Origin: a bacterium UBA4883
GTDB taxonomy: Bacteria > Bacillota > Clostridia > Oscillospirales > Acutalibacteraceae
Length of the DNA stretch: 17,578 nt
NCBI GenBank assembly: GCA_002399225.1
Contig: DHDF01000107.1
Coordinates: 1-17,578 of the forward strand
Reading direction: 5' to 3'
The position numbers and the translations under genes were made by a program. The notes under the pieces are model-generated. The model saw only the letters and a program-made list of their open reading frames with translations. It made no database searches and was not told the origin of the DNA. Of the stretch, positions 1-8,433 are shown one piece after another (the first letter of the stretch is position 1; each line of letters starts with the position of its first letter).

Positions 1-3000
1 CAGAATCCATTTTCACCATCCAAGCAGAATTTTCATCGCATTCTACCCTCGATTTTGGCTTGTTTGCGTCGGTCGCTCCTGCCTGCATATAGGTTATGGA
101 ATCATTTAGCTCTTGTGCTCCAAAGCACAAATCGCCACTTTTTAGTTCCAGACAAAACCCTGCTGGAAATATATATTGGTCTGGGCCTGTTGCCAGAAGT
201 CGGCAAAACAGAGTATTTGACTGATACAGTTCAAGGCCGCTGAAACCAGCGCTTGTTGTGCCGATTGTGCCATACGAACCATCATATGGGCTTGTTGCCA
301 GCCGTTTAGCTGCTACGCACTTGAATCCATCCGCTGGATTATACATCAGCGCCCCATCCCCGAGCGAAAAGCTTCCATCCTCCATATTTATCCAGCTTGA
401 ACCATTATGTGACTTCAACAGCCCCGCAACAATCCAGCTTGCGTTGACGCCGATTACCGTCAAAACCTTTGCAAGGATATTCCCATCTTTGTCCATCCCG
501 CGCCATGTGCTTCCGCCGTCGTCGGACACAACGAGGACATTCTGCGTGAGCTTCCAGATTGTCTGCGAATCGGCTAGTTTTGGCTTATCGTGCCAGTAAA
601 GGATAAACGAGCCGTCATCTAATTTTTGCCTTGTGAAGTAGAGGCCCATTGCAAGGGCCGCCATGCTCGAAAATATTCCGACCGCCGCGTCGTAGGCGGA
701 AATCTGCTTTACCGTGTTATCTTTTGCCGCCTGTACGGCCTTTGCGGCGGCGGAGAAATGTGTCTGCTGCCGCTGCGCCGGTGTTTCAGCATCCGCCGCA
801 AATGTCTCATAGCTGTTGATGTTCCATGCCAGGCTGCTGATAATTGTTGCATAGCGCCGTCCTTTAGGGGCAGTCACCCATGCCACATCCCCCGCTTCAA
901 TGCTCGGATCATCCAGAGCACTCACCTGCATCGGGCGGAAACGGAAATCAATGAGGCATTTCCCAAGGTTATCGAGTGCACCGTCCAGATTGTCCTGTGC
1001 AAGAGGGTTTTTCTCAATACTGACAACATAGCCATCTGAGCCAACTTTAAGCGTTGGCTTCTTGTCATCGCTCGGGATAATCTGCACGCCTGTGATATGG
1101 ACGTCATCCGTAGATATGGTGCAGGATTTTAGAAAATCAATTTCTGCTGCTGGCATGAGGTTCTTCCGGAACACTCCGCCGACCACCGTATCGGGCTGAG
1201 AGTAATCGGAGAAGTTTCCCCCGTCCAGCACGTCCGGGCCAGAGTATGTAACTTCGACCTGCCCTCCGTTATCTGCTGTGACTGTGGTGTCGGCAGAGGC
1301 CGTAACGGACTGCGGCGTGCCGGTAATAGCAACTGGGGTAGCAAGCTCATAGAGAAAGGCGACAGGCGTACCGGCGGCATACTGGGCAGCAAGCCACGAC
1401 TTGAAACAAGATATAAATTCTGCGTCCGTACTCGTGCTTGTAGCGCCAATAATTGATATATCAATACAAATAAAAATTTTTTTATTGGGGGCGGTATAAA
1501 ATATTCCAAATGCTCCTAAGGGCGTTAAGCCGCCTGCCCCACCACCTATAGATTGGTCTTGCACAAAGTGACTGCACACGGCTGTGCTGCATGATAATGA
1601 ATAATCACCTAAAACGAATGTAGCCATCCCGTGAGCTATTTGTATGTCACGCCGATTGTTCCAATATAACCAAAAGTTTTCTGTCCCCTTTAGTATAGGG
1701 CAAGCAACTTTTTGTGTCCCTGTCGCGCCTATCGCTTCGTAGTTGTCCGCCGTGCCGTCCGGCTGGCTGTAGAGCGGCTGAGGAAGCATGACTTTTTGGT
1801 AAGACGGCAAATCTTCAGGAGCAACAGAATAGTCAGTAGCAACAGTACCAAATTCAACTTTGTATTTACCGCCATAATATGTTGGGTTTGCAATACTAAA
1901 ACGTACATATATTGCATTTGACGGAATAGGAATTGAAGTAACCAACGGAGCTGTTCCAGTAGAAGGTAGAGATGTTCTTGAAATAAACGTCTTGTCTGAT
2001 TGATAAAATCCAACTACTGGATTCCCGTGAGTTGCAAATTCAAATATGGTAAATTGCATTTCACCATATTCTGGATTGATATGGATATAATCAGAGTGCA
2101 AATCTAGTGTGTCATTAGGATATATTGTCCCGTCTGACATAATGTAGCCATACCATTCTTGACTTTTAAAATAATTTGGCGCACATTGGTTTCTGTTTTC
2201 CGCCGACATTCCTTCCCATTTTTCAATGTACTCAACGCCATGAATCGGCGCAGGATAATCAGGAGACGGAGATTCAGGCACAAAGGGTTCATAAGCAGTT
2301 GAAATACTACCTTGCTCAAATTGCACTTTGATATGAACATTATCGTAAGTTTCACCTGCTGTAGCAAAATAAATATCATAATGGTTAATTATCATATCTT
2401 CGCTGAATTGCCCTGTCGCTGATTTCTGAGTTACGGAAGGATCTAACCAATCTATTACAAATGGAAATTGTCGTACTCCATTGCTTCTAGCTATTGTTGG
2501 AGCACAAGACAAATTATTCGATATATTGTAGTAGACAGTATGCGTATAGTCTGTATTGATTGGCAATTGTAAATTAGAAACAAACGGTATCTTTAACTGA
2601 AAATTAACTGTAGGAGAGCCGTTAATTGTGATTTCACCATTGTTTACAGTTGTAGTAATGCCATTGGCTGAATACGTTCCATCCTCCAAATTTATTAGGT
2701 TTTTCCCCTGATGCGTGACCGTCTGCGTCGTGTTGCCGGTGCTATTCAGTTTTCTAATTGCCGTGTTCGGGTATGCGTCGAACACAGCGGGATTCCCGTT
2801 TGCAGTAAGTTCGTCGTTGCCATCTACCGTGTTGCCGGATTCCGGATAAAACCTATCCGTGTCGTACCATCCGAGGACAAGCTCGCCGAGGTTGTTTATC
2901 CGCGCCCAGCTCCCGGCAAGCTGCGCCACGTAGGACACAATATCCCGGTAGGTTGTTGCGTTATTGGAGGGGCGTGCGGCAACAGAATAGTCATCATTCA

Positions 3001-3502
3001 GGAACTCCTGCGTAGACAGCACTACGCCGCACCGGGTGCAGGCGTCCCGGAGAATTTCCGCGAGCGTAGCCGGATAGGTCAACGCTGAATCATACTTTCG
3101 GTCAAACTTCTGCATATTGTCTTTGGCTGTTACTTCAACGACAACGCCGCCAAGGGTAACAGGATCATAGACGGTAAAAATTCCTTTTTCCAGCCATTCA
3201 GTGGTTCCGTCCGGCAGAAGCAGCCCAGTTGCAAGCGTTATCACGGCACCGGTAAAATCATACCCATTCCAGCAGCCATCATAATTTTTCAGAGTTATGG
3301 TTGCTTTGCCGACAGCCGCCGTACCGACATCAAACTCATTGGATGCGGATGTACAGTCACTGAACTGGACACCGCCCTGCATGAAAGAATCACCCGTTAA
3401 ATCAGCCGTTCTGCCGTCTGAAAATGAAATTTTTCCGCGGGCCGAGAATCTGCGTCCATTCTGCTTAATTTGGTTCCGGTAAGCTTTCGATACGTTAATC
3501 AT
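1..3502 (-). CDS. Tail hub/tip (receptor-binding) protein, partial at left window edge
   Basis: One uninterrupted minus-strand frame runs from ATG at 3502 to the window edge: 1167 codons, no stop. The start overlaps the previous gene's stop (ATGA). Residues 1-228 match the hub domain of clostridial siphophage tail proteins (for example YPATLAEILRDAC near 142 and the NNATTYRDIVSYVAQLAG stretch). The hub appears to resume at about 748-790 (DGGNFSDYSQPDT, from 760) and continues with IEAGDVAWVTAPKGRRY and then WHDKPKLADSQTIWKLT and DDGGSTWRGMDKDGN, a block typical of these tips. Between them lie three putative jelly-roll/carbohydrate-binding units (about 266-415, 430-550, 555-745) carrying the known signatures EPFVPESPSPDYP and FLYELATPV. 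A fibre-like WINMEDGSFSLGDG follows. It should form the baseplate hub under the tape measure and bind the cell surface. No peptidase or muramidase motif is visible. The C-terminus lies outside the window. Confidence 0.85.
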   Translation of the reverse strand, partial: MINVSKAYRNQIKQNGRRFSARGKISFSDGRTADLTGDSFMQGGVQFSDCTSASNEFDVGTAAVGKATITLKNYDGCWNGYDFTGAVITLATGLLLPDGTTEWLEKGIFTVYDPVTLGGVVVEVTAKDNMQKFDRKYDSALTYPATLAEILRDACTRCGVVLSTQEFLNDDYSVAARPSNNATTYRDIVSYVAQLAGSWARINNLGELVLGWYDTDRFYPESGNTVDGNDELTANGNPAVFDAYPNTAIRKLNSTGNTTQTVTHQGKNLINLEDGTYSANGITTTVNNGEITINGSPTVNFQLKIPFVSNLQLPINTDYTHTVYYNISNNLSCAPTIARSNGVRQFPFVIDWLDPSVTQKSATGQFSEDMIINHYDIYFATAGETYDNVHIKVQFEQGSISTAYEPFVPESPSPDYPAPIHGVEYIEKWEGMSAENRNQCAPNYFKSQEWYGYIMSDGTIYPNDTLDLHSDYIHINPEYGEMQFTIFEFATHGNPVVGFYQSDKTFISRTSLPSTGTAPLVTSIPIPSNAIYVRFSIANPTYYGGKYKVEFGTVATDYSVAPEDLPSYQKVMLPQPLYSQPDGTADNYEAIGATGTQKVACPILKGTENFWLYWNNRRDIQIAHGMATFVLGDYSLSCSTAVCSHFVQDQSIGGGAGGLTPLGAFGIFYTAPNKKIFICIDISIIGATSTSTDAEFISCFKSWLAAQYAAGTPVAFLYELATPVAITGTPQSVTASADTTVTADNGGQVEVTYSGPDVLDGGNFSDYSQPDTVVGGVFRKNLMPAAEIDFLKSCTISTDDVHITGVQIIPSDDKKPTLKVGSDGYVVSIEKNPLAQDNLDGALDNLGKCLIDFRFRPMQVSALDDPSIEAGDVAWVTAPKGRRYATIISSLAWNINSYETFAADAETPAQRQQTHFSAAAKAVQAAKDNTVKQISAYDAAVGIFSSMAALAMGLYFTRQKLDDGSFILYWHDKPKLADSQTIWKLTQNVLVVSDDGGSTWRGMDKDGNILAKVLTVIGVNASWIVAGLLKSHNGSSWINMEDGSFSLGDGALMYNPADGFKCVAAKRLATSPYDGSYGTIGTTSAGFSGLELYQSNTLFCRLLATGPDQYIFPAGFCLELKSGDLCFGAQELNDSITYMQAGATDANKPKSRVECDENSAWMVKMDS
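1440..2707 (-). other. AT-rich carbohydrate-binding insert inside the tail hub gene
   Basis: This stretch encodes about residues 266-688 of the tail hub protein. Its base composition falls sharply: a sampled 60-base line (2281-2340) has 21 G/C, while hub and tape-measure DNA on either side is above 50 percent. It encodes two or three beta-rich modules of the kind seen in Gram-positive phage receptor-binding regions (EQGSISTAYEPF; PIPSNAIYVRFSI). The reading frame is kept throughout. I infer an exchanged host-range cassette; the exact borders are not defined. Confidence 0.6.
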
Positions 3503-3882
3503 GTGGGCAAATCGCCTCCATGCTCATTGAAGTTAATTTGTAGGCCGTCAACCCAAACTTCACCGTCAATCAGATAAAACGTCCCACCCGTGCGGTCCCC
3601 GGCAAGGAATGCGCGTGTTTCAATTTTGCCGGAATCCCTGTCCGGATAGGTAATGTTCAGGTTTACGCCATTTTTAGCCTGAATCTTCTGAAGCAGGGCA
3701 GCGCAGTCCGCCCAGGAAATCATCCCCCATGTGTAATACAGTTTGCGCTTAAAGCGCACAGGGTCCTGGTGCGTATATCCCGTAAGGTCTTCCCCGGAGT
3801 TTTCGGACGACAGTGTTAAGGTGTCCATGTGAAATTCTTTCGGCTGAACCGGCACCCAGCCGTCAATTTCAATCATATTCAT
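3499..3882 (-). CDS. Small tail protein, DUF6711-like
   Basis: A 127-residue protein if started at ATG 3882, which has GGGAGAAGG about 8 nt upstream. A GTG at 3903 would add seven residues and overlap the tape measure stop. The pattern IEIDGWVPVQP, then FKRKLYYTWGMISW, then ITYPDRDSGKIETRAF and a C-terminal beta strand (GEVWVDGLQINF) fits the small beta-rich DUF6711-type proteins that lie between tape measure and tail hub genes in Gram-positive siphophages. By position it probably belongs to the tail tip, perhaps as a distal-tail component. No enzyme motif is seen. Its stop overlaps the hub start as ATGA, so the two are probably translationally coupled. The family call is from remembered pattern; the role is inferred from context. 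Confidence 0.7.
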   Translation of the reverse strand: MNMIEIDGWVPVQPKEFHMDTLTLSSENSGEDLTGYTHQDPVRFKRKLYYTWGMISWADCAALLQKIQAKNGVNLNITYPDRDSGKIETRAFLAGDRTGGTFYLIDGEVWVDGLQINFNEHGGDLPT

Positions 3883-3899
3883 ACTGCTGCCTTCTCCCT

Positions 3900-6782
3900 T
3901 CACACTGGCTGTGGAATATTCAGGTCTCCATAATATTCTTTGATAACCTTCATGAGCCCTTTTGCAAGAAGTTCATAATTGGTACTGTACAGCGTAACGC
4001 CAACCTGTGAATCCCGCAGAGCGCGCGTAATTGTGTCATGCAGCTTTTGATAATCGACGCCCCCGCTGATTCCGCCCATCATCTGCATAAGCCGGTCCGC
4101 GATTGCCCGCAGGCCGCCGGTGTTGTTCTCGAGCGGGACCACAGCTTCTTTGCCGGCTTCGCCAATCATCGACAGCGTCGGCTGGTCAACAATGCCGCCT
4201 TTGGCCAAATACGGAATGCTTGAAATATTAATTCCAAACGATCCGCCTCCCAGCCAGTCCGGGATATTGAAATGGATCCGGTCAAGGCCCGATATCATCC
4301 AGTTTAGGCCGCTGATGATGCCGTTGACCGCGCCCTTCAGGCCATAAGTCATACCGTTCCAGATATTGCTGAAAAAGCCTCCGATTCCGGAGAACGCCCA
4401 ACGGATTCCATCCGCCGCCCTGCTGAAAACATTTTTGAACCAGGAACCAATATTACCGAAGATTCCAGTAATGAACCCCCATAGGCCTGAAAAGAAGTTA
4501 GCAATCGGCTGAACGACGCTTCCATGGAACCATTCGCCCGCGCCGTTCCATTTGTCTTTTATCCAATCCCATGCCTTCCCACCAGCTTCTTTTACTTCGT
4601 CCCAGTGCTTTATCAGCAACACAACTATTGCAATAACTGCTCCTATGGCAAGCACCGCAATGCCAACGGGGGATGTCAAAGCGGCCACAGCGGCGCCAAA
4701 ACCGGACGTTACCCCAGTGGCAACAGCACCAACGGCATTCCAGACCGTTATAGCGCCATTGACCAGAGCCCATGCGGCTGCAAAGGAACCAACGGCAATC
4801 GCAATATCCTGCACCGCCTGCTGGTGCTGTCCGATCCAGTCGCTGACCTTGTTCAGGCCATCCGCTATGCCCTTCAGGGCACTGACAATCACGCCGCCGG
4901 TCCACTGCGCAAGCGGCTGAAGGAATTTGTCCCACAGCCATTTTCCCAGAGGCTTCAATGCCTCAATGGCTTTATCCACCACTTTAACCGCGCCGGCAAG
5001 AATGTTGAGAAAAACGGGTACGACTTCATTCATGGTCCAGGTGCCAAGCGGCACAAGGACGTTCTGCCAGAACCAGAGCAGGCCCTCGCCCACATGGACA
5101 GCAAACGGCGCAAGAGCCATCCAGAGGCCATGCAGGGCAGCATTGATTCTTCCCCAGTCTATTTTGGCCATGCCGTCCCGCACGGCGTTGATAAAGCTTG
5201 GAAGCCCTGTCCCAAGCGTCCACTTTCCAACGGGTACCAGAAAGCTGTTGTAAAAATCGACGAGGCCCTTCCAGGCAAAGCTTCCAAGGCGCTGAAACTC
5301 TTTTCCAAGGCTGGCAAGCGCCGTTTTAGTCGGGCCGAGCGCCTCGTTGATTTTTGCAAATGCCGCCCGGAACTTTTCCGCAAGGCCCTCCGCCGCGGCA
5401 TTCCCTTTGCTGCTTACGGCATCGTAATTGATGCCGCCGGTTTCGGAGCCCCCGGCGCTGCTCTTCTTCTGAATAACATGGATTTCGTCGAAACCGGCTA
5501 CACTCCGTTCGGAGCCGGACTTGCTGCCGGAAGCTGCCTTTTTGGCGGCCGCGGCTGTCTGCTGCATCTTTTTCGCCGCCGCCAGGGACTGAGCATAGGT
5601 CTTACCGAAGAGCGCCGATAGAAACGATGCGATTGCCTGTGTCACCCTAGCAAGTGCGCCCATCATCGCGTTGAGGGCCGGCAGCACAGCCTGATAGATT
5701 GGCTGGAACGCTGCCGCAAGGTTTGCTTTTACGGCGTTCAGAGAAGCAGAAAACTGCGCGTTCTGGGCGGACGCTTCGCTCATCAGAGTCCGGACTCCCT
5801 TGAACGCGCCGTACACTCCGGCCATCAGGAAAACCGACCGGAACGCACGCTGTATTCTGCGGGTAAAACGCGTGAAGCCGCTTTCGGCTTTTTTCCCAAA
5901 GCCGGATAGGATACCCGCGGCACCTACAGAGCCTGCCGCCACAGCCCGCTTCTGCCTCGCGGCCGCCTGTTCTGTGGCCGCAGCTGCCCGCCTTGCCGCC
6001 TGCTCTTGCGCCTTTGCGGCCTTCTGCGCGGCTTTTTCAGCAGCGGCAGCAGCTTCTTCCTGCGCCCTTTTCTCTGCTGCGGCGGCTTTCCGCGCCGGTT
6101 CCTCAATTTTAGCCTGCGTAGCATTCAGGGTAGACTGTAAAGATATCAGCCGGGATTCTGCCTCGGTGATTTTTGCGCTGAGCTCATCCCATGCTTTAGT
6201 CCCAACCTTCAGCCCCGCAAACTCCTGGTTCATCCCCGCAAGCTTTTCCCGCCCTGATTCAATCTGCAGCTGGAGATTTGCCATTTTCTGCCGCAGCAGT
6301 TCCGCGGCATCCGCGGCCGGTGCGAAGGTATCGGAAAGGTCCGGCGCTTTTACTTCATCTTTTATTCCGCGCTGGGCAAACATTTCAGTCGCAGTAGAGT
6401 ACTGGTGGGCAAGCGGCTTTGGTGCAAATGCTTTTTCAAGCACTTCTTTAGGCGCTTTCTCCGCGGCAAGTTTTGCCTGATTTGCTTTAATCGACGCGTT
6501 AATCCGCGCCGTAAGTTCATCCGCTTCGGCCTGCGTCTTCCGGACACTGTCGCCGACTGCTTTCTGCGCTTTTTCAACCGGCGCGGTAATTGCTTTCTGC
6601 ACAGCCTCTCCGGCTCTTTTGACCGGTTCCTGCATGGCTTTCCCCGCGGTCTCCCCAACGCGGGAAAAACTTTGCCGGGCGGATTTCTGTGCCCCGGCGG
6701 CAATCGCGTCCAACTGTGCCTGAAGGCTGTTGAGTATTTTTAGGTCCAGAGTAATAACCCCAACCGACACACCGCCGGCCAT
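3900..6782 (-). CDS. Tail tape measure protein
   Basis: About 960 residues. It sets tail length and lies inside the tail tube before DNA ejection. Numbered from the GTG at 6791: a helical N-terminus; an Ala/Lys/Glu-rich coiled coil about 163-288; a strongly hydrophobic stretch about 658-729 (GIAVLAIGAVIAIVVLLIK); a Trp/Gly-rich amphipathic zone 730-828; and near the C-terminus the very common motif from GLNWMISGLDRIHFNIPDWL to AKGGIVDQPTLSMIGEAGKE. By the usual ~0.15 nm per residue, the tail would be about 140-145 nm. I prefer ATG 6782, with GGCGGG 8 nt upstream; GTG 6791 overlaps the previous stop as GTGA and is possible. It lies between the chaperone pair and the tail tip, as expected. Several long plus-strand frames opposite it are composition shadows. 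Confidence 0.95.
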   Translation of the reverse strand: MAGGVSVGVITLDLKILNSLQAQLDAIAAGAQKSARQSFSRVGETAGKAMQEPVKRAGEAVQKAITAPVEKAQKAVGDSVRKTQAEADELTARINASIKANQAKLAAEKAPKEVLEKAFAPKPLAHQYSTATEMFAQRGIKDEVKAPDLSDTFAPAADAAELLRQKMANLQLQIESGREKLAGMNQEFAGLKVGTKAWDELSAKITEAESRLISLQSTLNATQAKIEEPARKAAAAEKRAQEEAAAAAEKAAQKAAKAQEQAARRAAAATEQAAARQKRAVAAGSVGAAGILSGFGKKAESGFTRFTRRIQRAFRSVFLMAGVYGAFKGVRTLMSEASAQNAQFSASLNAVKANLAAAFQPIYQAVLPALNAMMGALARVTQAIASFLSALFGKTYAQSLAAAKKMQQTAAAAKKAASGSKSGSERSVAGFDEIHVIQKKSSAGGSETGGINYDAVSSKGNAAAEGLAEKFRAAFAKINEALGPTKTALASLGKEFQRLGSFAWKGLVDFYNSFLVPVGKWTLGTGLPSFINAVRDGMAKIDWGRINAALHGLWMALAPFAVHVGEGLLWFWQNVLVPLGTWTMNEVVPVFLNILAGAVKVVDKAIEALKPLGKWLWDKFLQPLAQWTGGVIVSALKGIADGLNKVSDWIGQHQQAVQDIAIAVGSFAAAWALVNGAITVWNAVGAVATGVTSGFGAAVAALTSPVGIAVLAIGAVIAIVVLLIKHWDEVKEAGGKAWDWIKDKWNGAGEWFHGSVVQPIANFFSGLWGFITGIFGNIGSWFKNVFSRAADGIRWAFSGIGGFFSNIWNGMTYGLKGAVNGIISGLNWMISGLDRIHFNIPDWLGGGSFGINISSIPYLAKGGIVDQPTLSMIGEAGKEAVVPLENNTGGLRAIADRLMQMMGGISGGVDYQKLHDTITRALRDSQVGVTLYSTNYELLAKGLMKVIKEYYGDLNIPQPV

Positions 6783-6787
6783 GAAAT

Positions 6788-7216
6788 TCACCCGCCTTTC
6801 TTCCCGAACATGGAAGCAAACATTTTTTCAAACCGGTCAATTTGCCGCCGCTGTTCCTGCACTGTGAGCTTCGGCGTATGGTGCATTTGGAATCCATGCC
6901 ATTTCCGGCGGACTGCCATTTGCTCCGGCGTGAAATATTTAAGGACTTCCGGATCGCTTTCCGACCGGATCAATACGGTCTGGCCGAGTGGGGTATCTTT
7001 CATCAGCCCGCCAACCATTTTCGCCCAGTCGGAATATTTCAGGCTGCCCTGCTCGGAAGGGAGCACGCCGTACTGTTTTGCAATGCTCTGCTCAATCAGC
7101 ACGGCATCAAAATCGACGTCATACCAGGTGTGGCTGCTGTTTTTCTGCTGTGGACTGCTTACCTGCCTGCTGCTTGGCCTCCTGAAATCGGGCGTCGATT
7201 TCTTCCGGCTCTTCAC
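6788..7216 (-). CDS. Tail assembly chaperone, downstream frame (gpGT-type extension, probably made by frameshift)
   Basis: This frame has no plausible start of its own: the only early start-like codon is GTG 7216, without a ribosome binding site. It overlaps the upstream chaperone by about 100 nt. The first ~28 residues (to about NSSHT) are low-complexity and coincide with the overlap. Protein-like sequence begins at WYDVDFDAVLIEQSIAKQYG. The C-terminus is charged and ends KKGG just before the tape measure start. Position (major tail protein, small ORF, overlapping ORF, tape measure) is diagnostic of a G/GT chaperone pair, where the long form recruits the tape measure and tail tube protein. 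A fusion through the candidate slip site would be about 238 residues. It may resemble Gp15-family phage proteins, but I cannot confirm that. Confidence 0.75.
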   Translation of the reverse strand: MKSRKKSTPDFRRPSSRQVSSPQQKNSSHTWYDVDFDAVLIEQSIAKQYGVLPSEQGSLKYSDWAKMVGGLMKDTPLGQTVLIRSESDPEVLKYFTPEQMAVRRKWHGFQMHHTPKLTVQEQRRQIDRFEKMFASMFGKKGG

Positions 7217-7221
7217 CGGTC
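7119..7221 (-). other. Overlap window with putative programmed +1/-2 frameshift signal
   Basis: The second chaperone frame is open from just after a TGA at 7222-7220, and the first frame ends at TGA 7121-7119, so any shift must fall between. Relative to the first frame the second is +1 (equivalently -2). Two signals are visible: an internal AGGAGG at 7183-7178 with no start codon at a useful distance, and GAAAAAC at 7145-7139, where Lys-tRNA on AAA could re-pair with AAA two bases back. Either could be the slip or stimulator element. Confidence 0.5.
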
Positions 7222-7502
7222 ATGGCGGAAATTACAAGCTCAAACAGGCGCTGGTAAGCGGCAAACGGCATGTTCATATCGTCAATTTCCTTCGCCGCCT
7301 TGTCCCCAAAGGCAAGCCGGAAAGCTTCCATTGTCAGCCTGTCAGTTTCGTTCGGGTCGGATGAGCCGGATACCTGCGTCTGCAGCTTCATCAGTTTCTT
7401 TACTGTTTTCTGGCGGTCATCGACCGGATACACCTTATCTCCGATGCGGATTTCCGGTGTCTCGGTTAAAAGCTTTCCATCCAGTGTATAAAGTTTTCCC
7501 AT
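7119..7502 (-). CDS. Tail assembly chaperone, upstream frame (gpG-type)
   Basis: 127 residues starting at ATG 7502 with a clear AGGAGG 9 nt upstream. It begins GKLYTLDGKLLTETPEIRIG, is mainly alpha-helical after that (KTVKKLMKLQ; DRLTMEAFRLAFGDKAAKEI) and ends in a Gln/Lys-rich tail (QEAKQQAGKQSTAEKQQ) that overlaps the next frame. In siphophages this position encodes the short tail chaperone, which coats the tape measure during assembly and is not in the virion. A hairpin between this gene and the major tail protein may lower its expression. The function rests on gene order and on the overlapping second frame rather than on a recognised motif. Confidence 0.75.
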   Translation of the reverse strand: MGKLYTLDGKLLTETPEIRIGDKVYPVDDRQKTVKKLMKLQTQVSGSSDPNETDRLTMEAFRLAFGDKAAKEIDDMNMPFAAYQRLFELVISAMTGEEPEEIDARFQEAKQQAGKQSTAEKQQPHLV

Positions 7503-7516
7503 ATCTTGATTCCTCC

Positions 7517-7549
7517 TAAAATTTCAGCCCCCTGCAAAGGCAGAGGGCT
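7517..7549 (-). terminator. Hairpin after major tail protein gene, probable attenuator
   Basis: Arms AGCCCTCTG and CAGGGGGCT (9 bp with one G-U pair, 6-nt loop, 7526-7549), followed on the minus strand by GAAATTTT and then the ribosome binding site of the tail chaperone. The T tract is short and not directly adjacent, so partial termination or mRNA 3'-end protection is more likely than full termination. It would fit the usual need for much more tail tube protein than chaperone. Confidence 0.45.
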
Positions 7550-7567
7550 TCCGTAGTTGTGTTGCGG

Positions 7568-8026
7568 TCATGCGCCGGATGCCGCCGGTGCCGTATAGGT
7601 TGGTTTTCCGTTTGACAGCACATCAAATTCCAGCGGCGCAATATCTTCGCTCTTTCCGCCGTCAACCGACGTCACATTGACAACCGCGTTGAATTCCAGT
7701 TTCCCGCCGGATGGAAAATTCCACGTCATCTTTGTATTGCAGCTTCTCCCATTCAGCCATGCAAGGCCCGCAATATAATCATTGCCGACGTCGCCGACGC
7801 ACCGCTTCCCGGAAACGGACAGCGTAAACCCTTTCCCGGTCATCATGCGCTCCGTCCAGCCGTCGGTCTCATACGGCGTCCATTCCTGCGGCTTGCCGTC
7901 GAATTTAATGCTGTAGGATTCCATTTCGGCAATCGGCTTCATATCGGTATCCGTGCTTGTTTCGCCTTTTGTGCCAACCGAAAACTGATTTTCATAGCAG
8001 GGAAATACCCCTGTGCTCGCCATCAT
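7568..8026 (-). CDS. Major tail (tube) protein
   Basis: A 152-residue, beta-rich, Gly/Thr/Ser-rich protein. Key stretches are the N-terminal STGVFPCYENQFSVGTKG, then MESYSIKFDGKPQEWTPYET and GWTERMMTGKGFTLSVSGKR (about 58-77), and the C-terminal FNAVVNVTSVDGG to IAPLEFDVLSNGKPTYT. This fits the small tail-tube proteins of Gram-positive siphophages, where the subunit forms the stacked hexamer rings. Adjacent ATG codons at 8026 and 8023 overlap the previous stop; AAAGGA lies just upstream. It sits between the tail terminator and the chaperone pair, and a hairpin follows the gene, as is usual for this highly expressed product. The identification combines sequence pattern and synteny. Confidence 0.85.
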   Translation of the reverse strand: MMASTGVFPCYENQFSVGTKGETSTDTDMKPIAEMESYSIKFDGKPQEWTPYETDGWTERMMTGKGFTLSVSGKRCVGDVGNDYIAGLAWLNGRSCNTKMTWNFPSGGKLEFNAVVNVTSVDGGKSEDIAPLEFDVLSNGKPTYTAPAASGA

Positions 8027-8433
8027 CGCTCATTCCTTTCATATCTGAATTTGATTTGAATCACATACTCACAAATCCCATTGGCGTCTTTGCCGACCGG
8101 AATCGGCCCCGGACCCGGATCGGCTGAAATCACGCCTGTTTTCCCCATGCTGACATGAGAAAGGCCGTAGAACCGGTTATATAGTTCCACGGCCTTGTTT
8201 TCCGCCGTAACGGCGTTTTCCGTCCAGTGCAGCAGCACCGACATCCGGCAAACCTGATATCTTGTCTGCTCTGCGCCTCCGATACAGATTCGCTGTGCGT
8301 CTCCTGCCGGCCCGAGTGGGTAGATACCGACATATTTTTCTTTATCCCCGTCAATCCCGCCGACGGCGATGCAGTCTTTAAGGGCATCATCCTGGCTCTC
8401 CAGCCAGTCTTTCACTTCTTCCAGCGTCAGCAT
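8023..8433 (-). CDS. Tail terminator (A118-like minor capsid/tail completion protein)
   Basis: 136 residues. The N-terminal helix MLTLEEVKDWLESQ is followed by KDCIAVGGIDGDKEKYVGIYP, QVCRMSVLLHWTENAVTAENKAVELYNRF and a C-terminal strand EYVIQIKFRYERN. This alpha/beta pattern fits the third 'minor capsid protein' family of A118-like phages, now regarded as tail terminators that cap the tube and join it to the neck. The gene precedes the major tail protein and overlaps it as ATGA. The start at 8433 follows directly after the previous stop, with only a weak purine-rich site, so coupled translation is likely. Confidence 0.75.
   Translation of the reverse strand: MLTLEEVKDWLESQDDALKDCIAVGGIDGDKEKYVGIYPLGPAGDAQRICIGGAEQTRYQVCRMSVLLHWTENAVTAENKAVELYNRFYGLSHVSMGKTGVISADPGPGPIPVGKDANGICEYVIQIKFRYERNER

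Noticed and set aside
1129..2379. Several short minus-strand frames (1129-1509, 1729-2013, 2104-2379) that might suggest a broken or pseudogenised tail gene.
   Set aside because: The continuous frame from ATG 3502 was read through to the window edge without a stop; the short frames are in other phases.
4524..5621. A 365-codon open frame on the plus strand opposite the tape measure gene, with other long ones at 5800-6480 and 9255-10091.
   Set aside because: They lie antisense to well-identified phage genes, lack phage-like or family-like sequence, and arise from the Ala/Lys-rich and GC-biased codons of the true genes.
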